Shown: positions 25,405 through 34,047 of the stretch, piece by piece
How the letters are laid out: the number at the start of each line of letters is the position of its first letter
How positions within the stretch are numbered: position 1 is the stretch's first letter
From: Mogibacterium timidum ATCC 33093
GTDB taxonomy: Bacteria > Bacillota > Clostridia > Peptostreptococcales > Anaerovoracaceae
DNA: 64,000 nt
Assembly (NCBI RefSeq): GCF_000525775.1
Contig: NZ_JALU01000002.1
Location: 43,938 to 107,937, forward strand
Direction: 5' to 3'
Translations under genes and position numbers: made by a program
The notes under the pieces: model-generated
What the model was told of the DNA's origin: nothing
What the model saw: the letters and a program-made list of their open reading frames with translations, nothing else
Database searches by the model: none

Positions 25405-26292
25405 ATGTTAGAATTCAGACCTGTAAAACTGGAAGATCAAGACTTTGTCAAGACCGTCATTTGCTCAAGCGGATGTCACGGCGCTGACTACAGCTTTGCA
25501 AATCTATACATTTGGAGGCACGCATATGAGCCTGAAATTGCGTTCGTGAGGGAGCGTATAGTCATAAGAATGCCGAAGTACGGATATATATTTGCATATC
25601 CTAAAGGCAGCGGTGACGTGAAGCCGATAATCGAAGAGCTGCGCACCGACGCACACTCTCGCGGACAGAGGCTGGTGATGCGCGGACTCACACCTAAGAC
25701 AATGGAGGAATTTGAACCAATCTACGGGGATCAGTTCAACATAGAAGAGAACCGCGAAGATGCCGATTATATCTACACAGTCGAGAAGCTCCGCGATCTG
25801 CGTGGCCGCAAGCTTTCGTCCAAGCGCAATCATATCAGGCATTTCGAGAGAAACGGCGAATGGGAGTTCAAGCTTATCGAAGGAGGCAAGGATATACAAA
25901 TTGCCAAGGCTTTTGTGACAGAGTTCTACAAGGAGAAAGGCGACTCGGATCTGGTCAGGGAGGCCGACGCTATAGATCAGATGTTCGAGCACTACGAGGC
26001 ACTCGGATTTTTTGGGGGACTACTATACCAGAAGGGCGCGCCCGTTGCTTTTACAGCAGCAACGCAGCTCGATCCTCTCACGATGGACGTCCATTTTGAG
26101 AAGGCTCTCCCCGGAGTCGAGGGCGGCTATACTATGGTCAACCGTGAATTTGCCAGGGCAATCTCCGAGAGGTTCCCTGACGTGGAATACATCAACCGCG
26201 AGGAGGACATGGGCATTGAAGGTCTCCGCAAGGCCAAGGAGAGCTATCATCCTGACATATTGCTCATGAAGTATACAGCTTATGAAAAATAA
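25405..26292 (+). CDS. DUF2156 (phosphatidylglycerol lysyltransferase C-terminal-like) protein
   Basis: A 295-residue protein of the DUF2156 type, two GNAT-like folds related to the catalytic part of MprF and to FemX-like aminoacyltransferases. Visible features are SFANLYIWRHAYEPEI near the N-terminus, KRNHIRHFERNG in the middle, and YINREEDMGIEGLRKAKESY near the C-terminus. There is no membrane domain, so it is a soluble stand-alone form whose acceptor is unknown. The start at 25405 is preferred over 25399 because GGGAG is then six bases upstream. The last codons overlap the start of the next gene, so the two are probably coupled. Confidence 0.82.
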   Translation: MLEFRPVKLEDQDFVKTVICSSGCHGADYSFANLYIWRHAYEPEIAFVRERIVIRMPKYGYIFAYPKGSGDVKPIIEELRTDAHSRGQRLVMRGLTPKTMEEFEPIYGDQFNIEENREDADYIYTVEKLRDLRGRKLSSKRNHIRHFERNGEWEFKLIEGGKDIQIAKAFVTEFYKEKGDSDLVREADAIDQMFEHYEALGFFGGLLYQKGAPVAFTAATQLDPLTMDVHFEKALPGVEGGYTMVNREFARAISERFPDVEYINREEDMGIEGLRKAKESYHPDILLMKYTAYEK

Positions 26293-27733
26293 ATATATCA
26301 TCAGACCCAGAGAAGCCCACGACGACAGCGAGTTCATCGATCTGCGCAGAAAAGTATTTGGGGACGACAAGGAATTTATAGACTTTTTTGACAGCTGCTT
26401 CCAAGATGACTATCTGGATCTTGTAATCATCGAATCACTTGATGACAAGGAAGTCCTGCAGGCAGCGCTCACCCAGTTCAATATGGGACAGCTCGTAGTT
26501 CCCGCCTGGAAGCAGTCTTCCCTAGACGGCAAACAGATCGAGATCAGCTATGCCATCTGCACTGATAAAATCGCACGCGGTAAGGGCTACGGCTCTCATA
26601 TTACAGTATATGCCAGAGAATTGGCCGAGAGCAGCCGCAAGCTGTCGATGCTCTCACCTGCTGAGCCGAGTCTGATAGATTTTTATGCTCCGCTCGGCTA
26701 CAGAGAATTCATGTACGCAGAGCAAGGCGTCGTAGCCGCAGATCTTGCCGCTGCGCAATGCGAAATTAGGGATATACTGGCTGCAAGCAGTGCGGTTGCG
26801 AGCTGCGCTGAGTCCGATACCCTGACTGCGAGCTGTGCGGCTGCGGGTTGTGCGGCTGCGAGCTGCGCTGAGTCCGATACCCTGACTGCGAGCTGTGCGG
26901 CTGCGGGTTGTGCGGCTGCGAGCTGCGCTGAGTCCGATACCCTGACTGTGAGCTGTGCGGCTGCGGGCTGCGCTGAGTCCGATACCCTGACTGTGAGCTG
27001 TGCTGAGGCGAATAGTGATGATACAGATGGTAATATTCTCCCGGTTTCTGACGACTGGATAATAAAATTCGAGAATATTACCCCCGAAAAATACAACTGC
27101 TACCGGGAAGCGATTCTAGCGGAGCGCGCCCACATCAAATTGTCAGAGGGCGCGCTTCGATTCGTGGCCGGCTCTGCCGCCGGTGCGGGCTGTGCCGGCC
27201 TACTGCTTGTCAGCGCTGTCAGATGCGCAGGATCAGCAGATGGGGCGCAGCGGACTGCGCGCGCCGAGGCTGCGCACACTGCGCATGTGGCTACAGCAGC
27301 CGAGGCTGCTGCGGATGGGGCGCAAGGGGCTGCGCGGAATGAGGTCGGATTTGCTGTGAACCGAGCTGCGCGGGATGAAGCTGCTACGAGTGTGAACCGA
27401 GCTTCATCGGCTGATGTCGGACTCGATACAGGGGATGCGCTGCCCCTTGCGATCGCAGCATGTGAGACCGGCGAGGTGCCGGGCTCTCTCTTTGCGTCCG
27501 AGCTCCTTACCTTTAGTGAAGTCGGAGGCGACAAGGAGCTTGGCACTGCAATTGCGAAGGCGCTCGCTGCCAGATCCGGCAAGCATAGCTGTGAATACAT
27601 GATGCCCGGCATAGCCGGCAGCAAATCGACTGCTGCGTTGGGTCTGCTTGCTGCCGACGACGATGATCTGACGGAGATATACGGGGGAGAACAAGGTGAG
27701 TATCTGCCTTATATGGGATTTACATTCGGCTAG
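26282..27733 (+). CDS. GNAT acetyltransferase with Ala/Cys-rich repeat insertion
   Basis: The first 150 residues form a GNAT domain: YIIRPREAHDDSEFIDLRRK, the acetyl-CoA-binding loop ARGKGYGSHITVYA, and SLIDFYAPLGYREF. The related second half resumes at WIIKFENITPEKYNCYREAI and ends YGGEQGEYLPYMGFTFG. Between them is an Ala/Cys-rich repeat block (about residues 170-245), and a second Ala-rich insertion lies near residues 310-395. Total length is 483 residues, roughly 150 more than I would expect for this type. The acceptor substrate is unknown. The ATG at 26282 overlaps the upstream gene by 11 bases. Confidence 0.75.
   Translation: MKNKYIIRPREAHDDSEFIDLRRKVFGDDKEFIDFFDSCFQDDYLDLVIIESLDDKEVLQAALTQFNMGQLVVPAWKQSSLDGKQIEISYAICTDKIARGKGYGSHITVYARELAESSRKLSMLSPAEPSLIDFYAPLGYREFMYAEQGVVAADLAAAQCEIRDILAASSAVASCAESDTLTASCAAAGCAAASCAESDTLTASCAAAGCAAASCAESDTLTVSCAAAGCAESDTLTVSCAEANSDDTDGNILPVSDDWIIKFENITPEKYNCYREAILAERAHIKLSEGALRFVAGSAAGAGCAGLLLVSAVRCAGSADGAQRTARAEAAHTAHVATAAEAAADGAQGAARNEVGFAVNRAARDEAATSVNRASSADVGLDTGDALPLAIAACETGEVPGSLFASELLTFSEVGGDKELGTAIAKALAARSGKHSCEYMMPGIAGSKSTAALGLLAADDDDLTEIYGGEQGEYLPYMGFTFG
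26790..27010 (+). repeat. In-frame 60-bp minisatellite inside the GNAT gene
   Basis: Two 60-base units, 26821-26880 and 26881-26940, are identical. A partial unit precedes them and a shortened 45-base unit follows. Each 60-base unit encodes 20 residues with three cysteines (ESDTLTASCAAAGCAAASCA). Because 60 and 45 are multiples of three, copy-number change keeps the frame. Confidence 0.95.
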
Positions 27734-27849
27734 GAGCTTAATAGGCTATCTAAATTCGATTACTCCCACTCTTCTTTTTCTACTGTCCATTATATCCCAA
27801 AGCGTCATTTCCGCTTGACCACCGAAAAAGTTATAGCACCAATATAACC

Positions 27850-27888
27850 GCAAAAGAGGGAATCCGATTAACGAATTCCCTCTTTTGC
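27850..27888. terminator. Bidirectional terminator between convergent genes
   Basis: A perfect 14-bp stem, GCAAAAGAGGGAAT at 27850-27863 with its complement at 27875-27888, lies between the convergent GNAT and adhesin genes. Confidence 0.8.
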
Positions 27889-27929
27889 TAAAGGATAATC
27901 AATCTAAAATTAATCATCTTCATTAGACA

Positions 27930-30900
27930 CTAATGTCTTTTTCTCCTGATAGTAACAGTACCTCCAAGACCTCCAAGAGATGCAAGTAGAAGAATTGCGA
28001 ATGGTATGATGTTATTATCATCACCAGTTTTAGGCTTACGTATGCCTGGAACTGTTTTCTTAGGTGTTGGATTCTTAACAACGTTAGTGTCTGAATCGTT
28101 GAATCCGTCTCTAACAGTTGCTTTGTTAATTACCATCACTTCATAAGCATCTTTGTTAACTTGTACGGTAAATGTTACCTTATAGGTTTTTCCAGCCGCT
28201 ACCTTTTTCGTCCATGTTACCTTTCCATCAGCAAATACACCATCATTATCCGCAGATACGAATGTTGTGTATGTCGGTATATTATCTGTAATGGTTATAT
28301 CACGTTCCGATCCGGTTGTATTCTTATAAGTAATTGCATATGTCAATTTTTGCCCTGGTTCAACTTTCTTACCATCAATATTGGTTGTTGTACCATACTT
28401 GAATACTTCCTTCTTTGGTTTAGTTGGTGTTGGATTATGAGTTTCATTTGTTTTGTACTCATTAGTTCCATCGTTAACCTTAGCTACGTTATCGATAGGT
28501 GCTCCGTTAACATCATTATCCACCTTTACAGTGAATTTAACTTTTACACTCTGATCCTTTGCTACGGCAACATTCCACTTAACTATTCCGCCAGACTCTG
28601 TTCCGCCATTGTCTGCTGATACAAACTTGGTGTGTGCAGGAATCTTATCTGTAATTGTAGCGTTTACATCCTTGCCGGTTGTGTTCTTGTAGGTGATTGC
28701 ATATGTTAGTTCCTGTTCAGGTTCTACACGCTTACCATCAATATTGGTTGTTGTACCACCTTTGAACACTTCCTTCTTTGGCTCGGTTGGTGTTGGGTTA
28801 TGAGTCTCATTTGTTTTGTACTCATTTGTTCCGTCATTAACCTTAGCTACGTTATCGATAGGTGCTCCGTTAACATTCTTATCCACCTTTACAGTGAATT
28901 TTACTGTTTTGCTTTCACCCTTTAGTACAGCAACATTCCATGTAACAATTCCGCCGGATTCTGTTCCACCATTGTCTGCCGATACAAACTTGGTGTGAGC
29001 AGGTATCTTATCCTTGATTGTAGCGTTTACGTCCTTACCTGTTGTGTTCTTGTAAGTGATCTCGTATGTGAGTTCTTCTTCTGGCTGTACTACCTTACCA
29101 TCTATCTTAGTTGTTGTACCGCCCTTGAATACTTCTTTCTTTGGCTCGGTTGGGGTATGTACCTTTACCGGTTTTGACTTAACCGAATACTCATTATTGA
29201 TAGTTAATTTGAAATCGTTTTTATAAGTTGTTCCTTCCTTTGTAACCGTTCCAGTTATTACAGGTGCAGAGATATTCACTTCTGCATTCAAATCTGCATT
29301 TATCGTGTTTAGATAATCTGATTTTGCACTAAATTTGATCTCATTAGCATCTTTATCATAAGCAACATCATAATTAGGACTCGCTTGCTTTGTTCCCGCT
29401 AGATCCAGCTTATATCCTTCCGGTAGCTTATCGGTAAACACAAGTGAATCAATTTTCTCATGACCGGCAGGTAAAGACGCTACATTCAAAACGAATTTTA
29501 CAATAGAGTCTTTCAAGACCGCATGATTATCTATATCAGCATCATTCTGATCGTTTACTTTCTTTTCAACAGATGGTTGATAGAACAACACATCATAATG
29601 ATAGCTTGCCTGTATATTAGGGCACTGTGGTTCCTCAGGCGGTGTCGGTTTTACAGGTTCTACCGGCTTAACTGGTACACCGATTGCTTTGATGTCCGAG
29701 TTAAATGCAAACCATATTGCTTTTCTGTTTCTTGATCCAAAAGTGACTTTAATCGTCTTCCCTACTGTTTTTCCTACAATAGCCCCATACCATTTATTTG
29801 GAGAATTACTTGTATCCCAAGCAACAACCTCAAATCTTGAACCATTTTTAACATGCTCATTTGATCGTGTGCTTGATATTGCGACTCCATTACCATTATC
29901 TCTTATTGAAGATCCGTGAATTTGAATGTACTGTCCATTAAAATCACGAACATACTCGCTTCTATCCACACCATTATCATAGTCACGATTTAAAGAAGCA
30001 AAACTTATCAGCGCTCCAGTCACATCAATCGGCTGACCATCTTCTCCATAATAAGTAACTTCCATTTCAATTTCGGCATTTGCTCCCAAATCGGAATAGT
30101 TGATTGTAACGGTTGGATCATAATAAAGAATTGCAGGGATTTTAGTCTTTCCACTTGCTGTAAGTGTTCTTAAAGTATACTTATATTCTACTCTAGTAAT
30201 TTTTTTCCCTTCAAAATAGGAGTTTTGCAAATTTGAATAATAAGCCGTCACCGTCTTATTTTTTTCTAAGAAAATTCGAAAAGCTCCCTCGTCATTTGAG
30301 TACCTATCATACTTTAATGCAATATTATAAATCTCACTCCCTACTGGATAACCCATTCGTACAACTTCATTTAACCAATCAGTACTACGATAAATTTTTG
30401 TATTAACCGATGGTTTAGCGTTTGGTTCCGCTTTGAAAAGAAGCGTCTGTGAATTTGGTTCTTCCATATAGCCATCTGTTTTTTTCTTTTTTTCAAGCTC
30501 TTCCATTGCCTTGTTGTACTTGACCATTTCCTCATCATACTTTTTCTTGGCAATGTTGTATTTTGCTAATTCTTCGTCATATTTTTTCTTAGCAATCTCA
30601 TAAGCCTTCTTCTCTTCTTTGCATTTGGCTACTGCTTTCTTAGCTTCCTCCAATTCCTTTATCTGTTGTTGATAATCCGTCTTGATTTCACTTATCTTGG
30701 CATCAACTTCAGCTTTGGATTTAGCTATGCCTTTGTCAATATCCTGAGTTTTATTTACAGGTACTCCGGCGTCTTTTGCGGACTGTACAGCCTTATCCAA
30801 TTCTGTTCGATCCACTTTGGTTTCAATACCCTTTGTGGCATCTGCACCAAAAGCTTGCATAGTCGGGACCATCGTATTAAACATCATCAAACACGATAAT

Positions 30901-30947
30901 CCCACTGTAAACAACTTTCGGATTGTCGCTTTCAGTTTCGCTTTCAT
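27930..30947 (-). CDS. Antigen I/II-like cell-wall adhesin with DUF11 stalk
   Basis: A 1005-residue surface protein. Residues 1-35 are a signal peptide. Residues 60-157 are a charged, Ala/Tyr heptad coiled coil (AKKKYDEELAKYNIAKKKYD). Residues about 180-430 match the variable (GbpC-like) domain of streptococcal antigen I/II, for example NSYFEGKKITRVEYKYTL, GALISFASLNRDYD, IQIHGSSIRD and NSPNKWYGA. A Pro-rich link follows. Residues 445-598 match the antigen I/II C-domains (YHYDVLFYQPSVEKKVND, KFVLNVASLPAGHEKI, LPEGYKLDLAGTKQASP). Residues 600-960 are three DUF11-type repeats. It ends with a sortase-like KPKTGD, a membrane helix and a basic tail. The start at 30947 follows GGAGAACAATT. It probably binds salivary, matrix or bacterial partners, by analogy. 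Confidence 0.88.
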   Translation of the reverse strand: MKAKLKATIRKLFTVGLSCLMMFNTMVPTMQAFGADATKGIETKVDRTELDKAVQSAKDAGVPVNKTQDIDKGIAKSKAEVDAKISEIKTDYQQQIKELEEAKKAVAKCKEEKKAYEIAKKKYDEELAKYNIAKKKYDEEMVKYNKAMEELEKKKKTDGYMEEPNSQTLLFKAEPNAKPSVNTKIYRSTDWLNEVVRMGYPVGSEIYNIALKYDRYSNDEGAFRIFLEKNKTVTAYYSNLQNSYFEGKKITRVEYKYTLRTLTASGKTKIPAILYYDPTVTINYSDLGANAEIEMEVTYYGEDGQPIDVTGALISFASLNRDYDNGVDRSEYVRDFNGQYIQIHGSSIRDNGNGVAISSTRSNEHVKNGSRFEVVAWDTSNSPNKWYGAIVGKTVGKTIKVTFGSRNRKAIWFAFNSDIKAIGVPVKPVEPVKPTPPEEPQCPNIQASYHYDVLFYQPSVEKKVNDQNDADIDNHAVLKDSIVKFVLNVASLPAGHEKIDSLVFTDKLPEGYKLDLAGTKQASPNYDVAYDKDANEIKFSAKSDYLNTINADLNAEVNISAPVITGTVTKEGTTYKNDFKLTINNEYSVKSKPVKVHTPTEPKKEVFKGGTTTKIDGKVVQPEEELTYEITYKNTTGKDVNATIKDKIPAHTKFVSADNGGTESGGIVTWNVAVLKGESKTVKFTVKVDKNVNGAPIDNVAKVNDGTNEYKTNETHNPTPTEPKKEVFKGGTTTNIDGKRVEPEQELTYAITYKNTTGKDVNATITDKIPAHTKFVSADNGGTESGGIVKWNVAVAKDQSVKVKFTVKVDNDVNGAPIDNVAKVNDGTNEYKTNETHNPTPTKPKKEVFKYGTTTNIDGKKVEPGQKLTYAITYKNTTGSERDITITDNIPTYTTFVSADNDGVFADGKVTWTKKVAAGKTYKVTFTVQVNKDAYEVMVINKATVRDGFNDSDTNVVKNPTPKKTVPGIRKPKTGDDNNIIPFAILLLASLGGLGGTVTIRRKRH
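28060..29150 (-). repeat. Three tandem DUF11-type repeats in the adhesin gene
   Basis: Units of about 357 bases span roughly 28795-29150, 28436-28794 and 28060-28435. The first two encode nearly identical 119-residue repeats that begin PTEPKKEVFKGGTTT and contain ITYKNTTGKDVNATI. The third, nearest the wall anchor, has diverged. Confidence 0.85.
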
Positions 30948-31198
30948 AATTGTTCTCCTTTCTATTTGTATTCCGCTCGTCATTATAGTTTACAGCCTTA
31001 TAATTGCTTGAAAAAATGCAAACTATAGATGGATAGCTTTATATAAACTTGAAAGCAAAGCGTACAATAAAATTCTATCGCTGTAACCATATCATAAACA
31101 GCAATATAATACTACCTTAATTAGTGTATGCTCAACAATTCGTTGTTAGAAAGTTGGCTCTAAACTGAGTCCAACATTCGAACCCTTTAATTTACACT

Positions 31199-32269
31199 CT
31201 AAGTGCAACAATTAAATAATGACCCATACCCTTGGTATAATGGTGTTTGTGAAGACATCCCATATCCAAGGAGGAACTATGAGTCATTACAAGCATCTTA
31301 CACCAATTGAGAGAGAAAAGCTATTTCTTCTTCACTCTCAAAATAAAGCATTAAGCTATATAGCTAAGATTATTCATCGTGATAAATCTACAGTCTCCAG
31401 AGAAATAGCTCGCAATGGCTATAATGGGGCTTATTCACCAAGTGCAGCTCATACTAAATATTTAGAACGTCGTACCAACTGCAAACCTAAACTCAAGTTC
31501 TCTAATCCTGAAATATTCAAATATGTTAGAGATAAGTTTCTGGAATTAAAATGGTCACCTGAACAAATATGCGGTCGGCTAAAACTGGAGAAATCAGATC
31601 TGTATGTCAGTTATACAACAATATATCGTGCTATATATTCTGGAAAATTTGACACTGACAAGGAGCGTGCTTCGAATGGTAATCGTGGTGCCATCCGTAA
31701 ACTTCGTCATCGTGGGAAATCACGACATACAAAAGGGTACATTGAAAAACGTGGCAAAATTCCAATCAGTAATAATATTTCAGACAGACCTCAAGAAGCT
31801 AATAACCGAATCCGCATAGGAGACCGGGAAGCCGATACAGTTATTGGTAAGAGTGGCGGGGGTTGCCTTGTTACTCTGGTTGACAGAAAGAGTCGTTTTC
31901 TCATAAGTTCTAAAGCAAAGAAGAAAGATTCTGTATCTGTAAAAGATACTATGATTTCCTGTCTTACGGGGCAACCTTGTCATTCAATTACACCTGATAG
32001 AGGTATGGAATTTGCAAAACATGCTGAAATTTCTGTGGCACTCGAAAAAGTTAAATTTTATTTTCTACTGCCACATCATCCTTGGCAACGAGGAACAAAT
32101 GAAAATACAAATGGACTTCTTAGAGAGTATTTTCCTAAGAGTTACGACCTTAATGATGTGTCAGAAGAATATATACAAAGCAAAGTGGATGAAATGAACA
32201 AGCGCCCGCGAAAATGCCTGGGGTTCAAAACACCATATGAAGTCTATTATTCAACTGTGTTGCACTTAG
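31199..32269 (+). mobile_element. IS30-family insertion sequence
   Basis: About 1071 bases bounded by perfect 12-bp inverted ends, CTAAGTGCAACA at 31199-31210 and its complement at 32258-32269. Similarity continues imperfectly inward. The right end overlaps the last transposase codons. The dinucleotide CT on both sides may be the target duplication. The element looks intact, and it sits between the adhesin and the sigma/ABC operon. Confidence 0.85.
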
Positions 32270-32274
32270 CTTGA
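31279..32274 (+). CDS. IS30-family transposase
   Basis: 331 residues. The N-terminal helix-turn-helix region, HLTPIEREKLFLLHSQNKAL then IHRDKSTVSREIARNGY, is typical of IS30. The DDE catalytic core shows GDREADTVIGKSGGG (first D), SITPDRGMEFAKH (second D) and HPWQRGTNENTNGLLREYFP (E). C-terminal KRPRKCLGFKTPYEV is also standard. The start at 31279 has AAGGAGG a few bases upstream, and no frameshift is present. Base composition matches the AT-rich surrounding block. Confidence 0.95.
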   Translation: MSHYKHLTPIEREKLFLLHSQNKALSYIAKIIHRDKSTVSREIARNGYNGAYSPSAAHTKYLERRTNCKPKLKFSNPEIFKYVRDKFLELKWSPEQICGRLKLEKSDLYVSYTTIYRAIYSGKFDTDKERASNGNRGAIRKLRHRGKSRHTKGYIEKRGKIPISNNISDRPQEANNRIRIGDREADTVIGKSGGGCLVTLVDRKSRFLISSKAKKKDSVSVKDTMISCLTGQPCHSITPDRGMEFAKHAEISVALEKVKFYFLLPHHPWQRGTNENTNGLLREYFPKSYDLNDVSEEYIQSKVDEMNKRPRKCLGFKTPYEVYYSTVLHLA

Positions 32275-32398
32275 TAATTCAAGTGAGTACAAAGACGATT
32301 TTAAGGAAAAAGGTATATTCCCTTTAACTTGTCAAAACCGTCCTCTGAAAGCCTTATATTTCAAGCCCGTATTTGTTTCTACTTCGTAACATGGGCAT

Positions 32399-32451
32399 AA
32401 AAAGCGGTGTTCTTTAGTTTTTTAAAAGGAAGCATAGGGACACCACTTTTT
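32399..32451. terminator. Terminator-like hairpin downstream of the IS
   Basis: An 11-bp stem with one G-T pair (AAAAGCGGTGT with ACACCACTTTT) ends in TTTTT. The interval 32275-32725 contains no gene; it holds this hairpin and AT-rich sequence upstream of the sigma factor. Confidence 0.6.
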
Positions 32452-32725
32452 CATATTGAGGCTATAACTTTTTTTGCGGTTAATGTGGAGTTATGTCAAC
32501 ACGCATCCCTGAAAAGAACCCCTTTTCTCTCCTCGGAAGGCGAATGTCAAAAACTAATATTATAAAAAATAAAATAAATACGCTATCCTTTTGGATATAT
32601 GAATCGTTATATTTAATAAAAGAGAGTTTTTCAGAATTAGGAGCTGAAGCTTATTCACTGAGATAAACAGGGTGAAAACCTGAATTTTTAACAATTAGCA
32701 CTTGATTATAAGAGGAGGATTATTG

Positions 32726-33262
32726 GTGATAAACATGAATACGGATTATATATTAATCCGTAGTGCAAAAGATGGAAACACTAAGGCTGCGGAGTCAATA
32801 ATCCGTAAATACTATGCGAATATATTTGATTATTGCAGATATCACTCGGCTGATATACATACAGCTGAGGATTTAACTCAAGAGGTGTTTTTAACTTTAT
32901 TAAAAGAAATTAACCAATATAGGCATAATGGCAAACTTCTAAATTATCTTTATACAATTGCCAGAAATAAATGTATTGATGAAAAAAAGAGGATGAGAAA
33001 TATGGAAATTTCAATCGATCGTGTGATGAGTACGATCGATTCAAACAACGATGATTGCGGTGAGGAAATAGAGTATTTGGATGCAAAGGCAGCAGTTGAT
33101 AGATTACCTGATGATATACGGGAGATTATAGTACTGTATTTCTTTCTTGACAGAAAGCAGAAAGAAATTGCAGAAATATGCGGAATCGGGTTGCCTCTTG
33201 TAAAATATAGATTAAGAAAAGGGAAAGCAATGATAAAAGAGTTTTTGGAAGGTGAAGTATGA
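32726..33262 (+). CDS. ECF-type sigma-70 family RNA polymerase sigma factor
   Basis: A 178-residue sigma factor with region 2 (DYCRYHSADIHTAEDLTQEV, then FLTLLKEINQYRHNGKLLNY and LYTIARNKCIDEKKR) and region 4 (LPDDIREIIVLYFFLDRKQK then EIAEICGIGLPLVKYRLRKG). It should direct polymerase to its own operon or to an envelope-stress regulon. The start is taken as GTG at 32726, seven bases after GAGGAGG. An ATG at 32735 is the alternative. It overlaps the next gene by four bases (ATGA), so the two are coupled, as sigma/anti-sigma pairs often are. Confidence 0.88.
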   Translation: MINMNTDYILIRSAKDGNTKAAESIIRKYYANIFDYCRYHSADIHTAEDLTQEVFLTLLKEINQYRHNGKLLNYLYTIARNKCIDEKKRMRNMEISIDRVMSTIDSNNDDCGEEIEYLDAKAAVDRLPDDIREIIVLYFFLDRKQKEIAEICGIGLPLVKYRLRKGKAMIKEFLEGEV

Positions 33263-34047
33263 AAAATAAGAATTTTTCTGATAAAAAAATAGAACATCTG
33301 CTTAGAAATATTCCGCAGCAGATTACATCAGCTCCGTCAAAGGATGCTATAGACAGCACGGTTCTTAAAGCAAAAGAAATTATGATTACTAAAGAGAAGA
33401 CAAGTCGTATTGATTTTGCTGAGTTCTTGATTATTCAGATGAAGATAATGCGTAAGAGATGGTGGATTCTTCAAGGGATACTATTGTTCTTGGCATGTGA
33501 ATGGCTGTCTGTTTCAGGTGATGTTGATTATATATATCGAGGATGGAGTATTTTGGCTGCGTTGTTTGTCATATTGATCATCCCTGAATTATGGGAAAAT
33601 ATGGAATGCAAATCAATGGAAATCGAGGAATCCTCATTATTTGATTTAAGAAAGGTATATGCGGCAAAACTTATAGCTTTTGGACTTGTGGATACGATTT
33701 TTCTAACATTCTTTTGTACTGCTGCAACGCAACTTCAAAATATTTTGTTTGTAGATATATTAAAACAATTTGTTTTCCCTGTTATGATTGCGGCTACTAT
33801 ATGCATAATAGCATTTTCGTGTAGCAAACCTTTTAATGAATTAGCAACTATGATTATATGTATTGTTGCTAATTCAATATGGATGTCTGTAGCACTTAAT
33901 GAAGCGATTTATTCTAAAATAACACCATTGATATGGATGGGGCTATTTGCCGTTTGTATTTCTTTGATTATCTATAATGTGCGCAAGGTTCTAAATAAAA
34001 ACAGTAAATATCGGGAGGAACAAATAAATGGATTTAATTTTGGATAG
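33259..34047 (+). CDS. Six-helix membrane protein, candidate anti-sigma factor
   Basis: 262 residues, not assigned to a named family. A cytoplasmic N-terminal part of about 65 residues (KKIEHLLRNIPQQITSAPSK) is followed by six predicted membrane helices. Its position directly after a sigma gene with a four-base overlap, and its cytoplasm-then-membrane layout, suggest a membrane-bound regulator of that sigma factor. No zinc-binding anti-sigma motif is present, so it may instead be an ABC permease partner. The 3' end overlaps the ATPase gene by 20 bases. Confidence 0.65.
   Translation: MKNKNFSDKKIEHLLRNIPQQITSAPSKDAIDSTVLKAKEIMITKEKTSRIDFAEFLIIQMKIMRKRWWILQGILLFLACEWLSVSGDVDYIYRGWSILAALFVILIIPELWENMECKSMEIEESSLFDLRKVYAAKLIAFGLVDTIFLTFFCTAATQLQNILFVDILKQFVFPVMIAATICIIAFSCSKPFNELATMIICIVANSIWMSVALNEAIYSKITPLIWMGLFAVCISLIIYNVRKVLNKNSKYREEQINGFNFG

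Noticed and set aside
26698..27624. Ala-rich frames on the minus strand opposite the GNAT gene
   Set aside because: They are mirror products of the GC-rich repeats; the plus-strand frame has the GNAT motifs and an overlapping start with its neighbour.
28161..28619. 152-residue plus-strand frame inside the adhesin gene
   Set aside because: Low-complexity antisense of the DUF11 repeats; no start signal.
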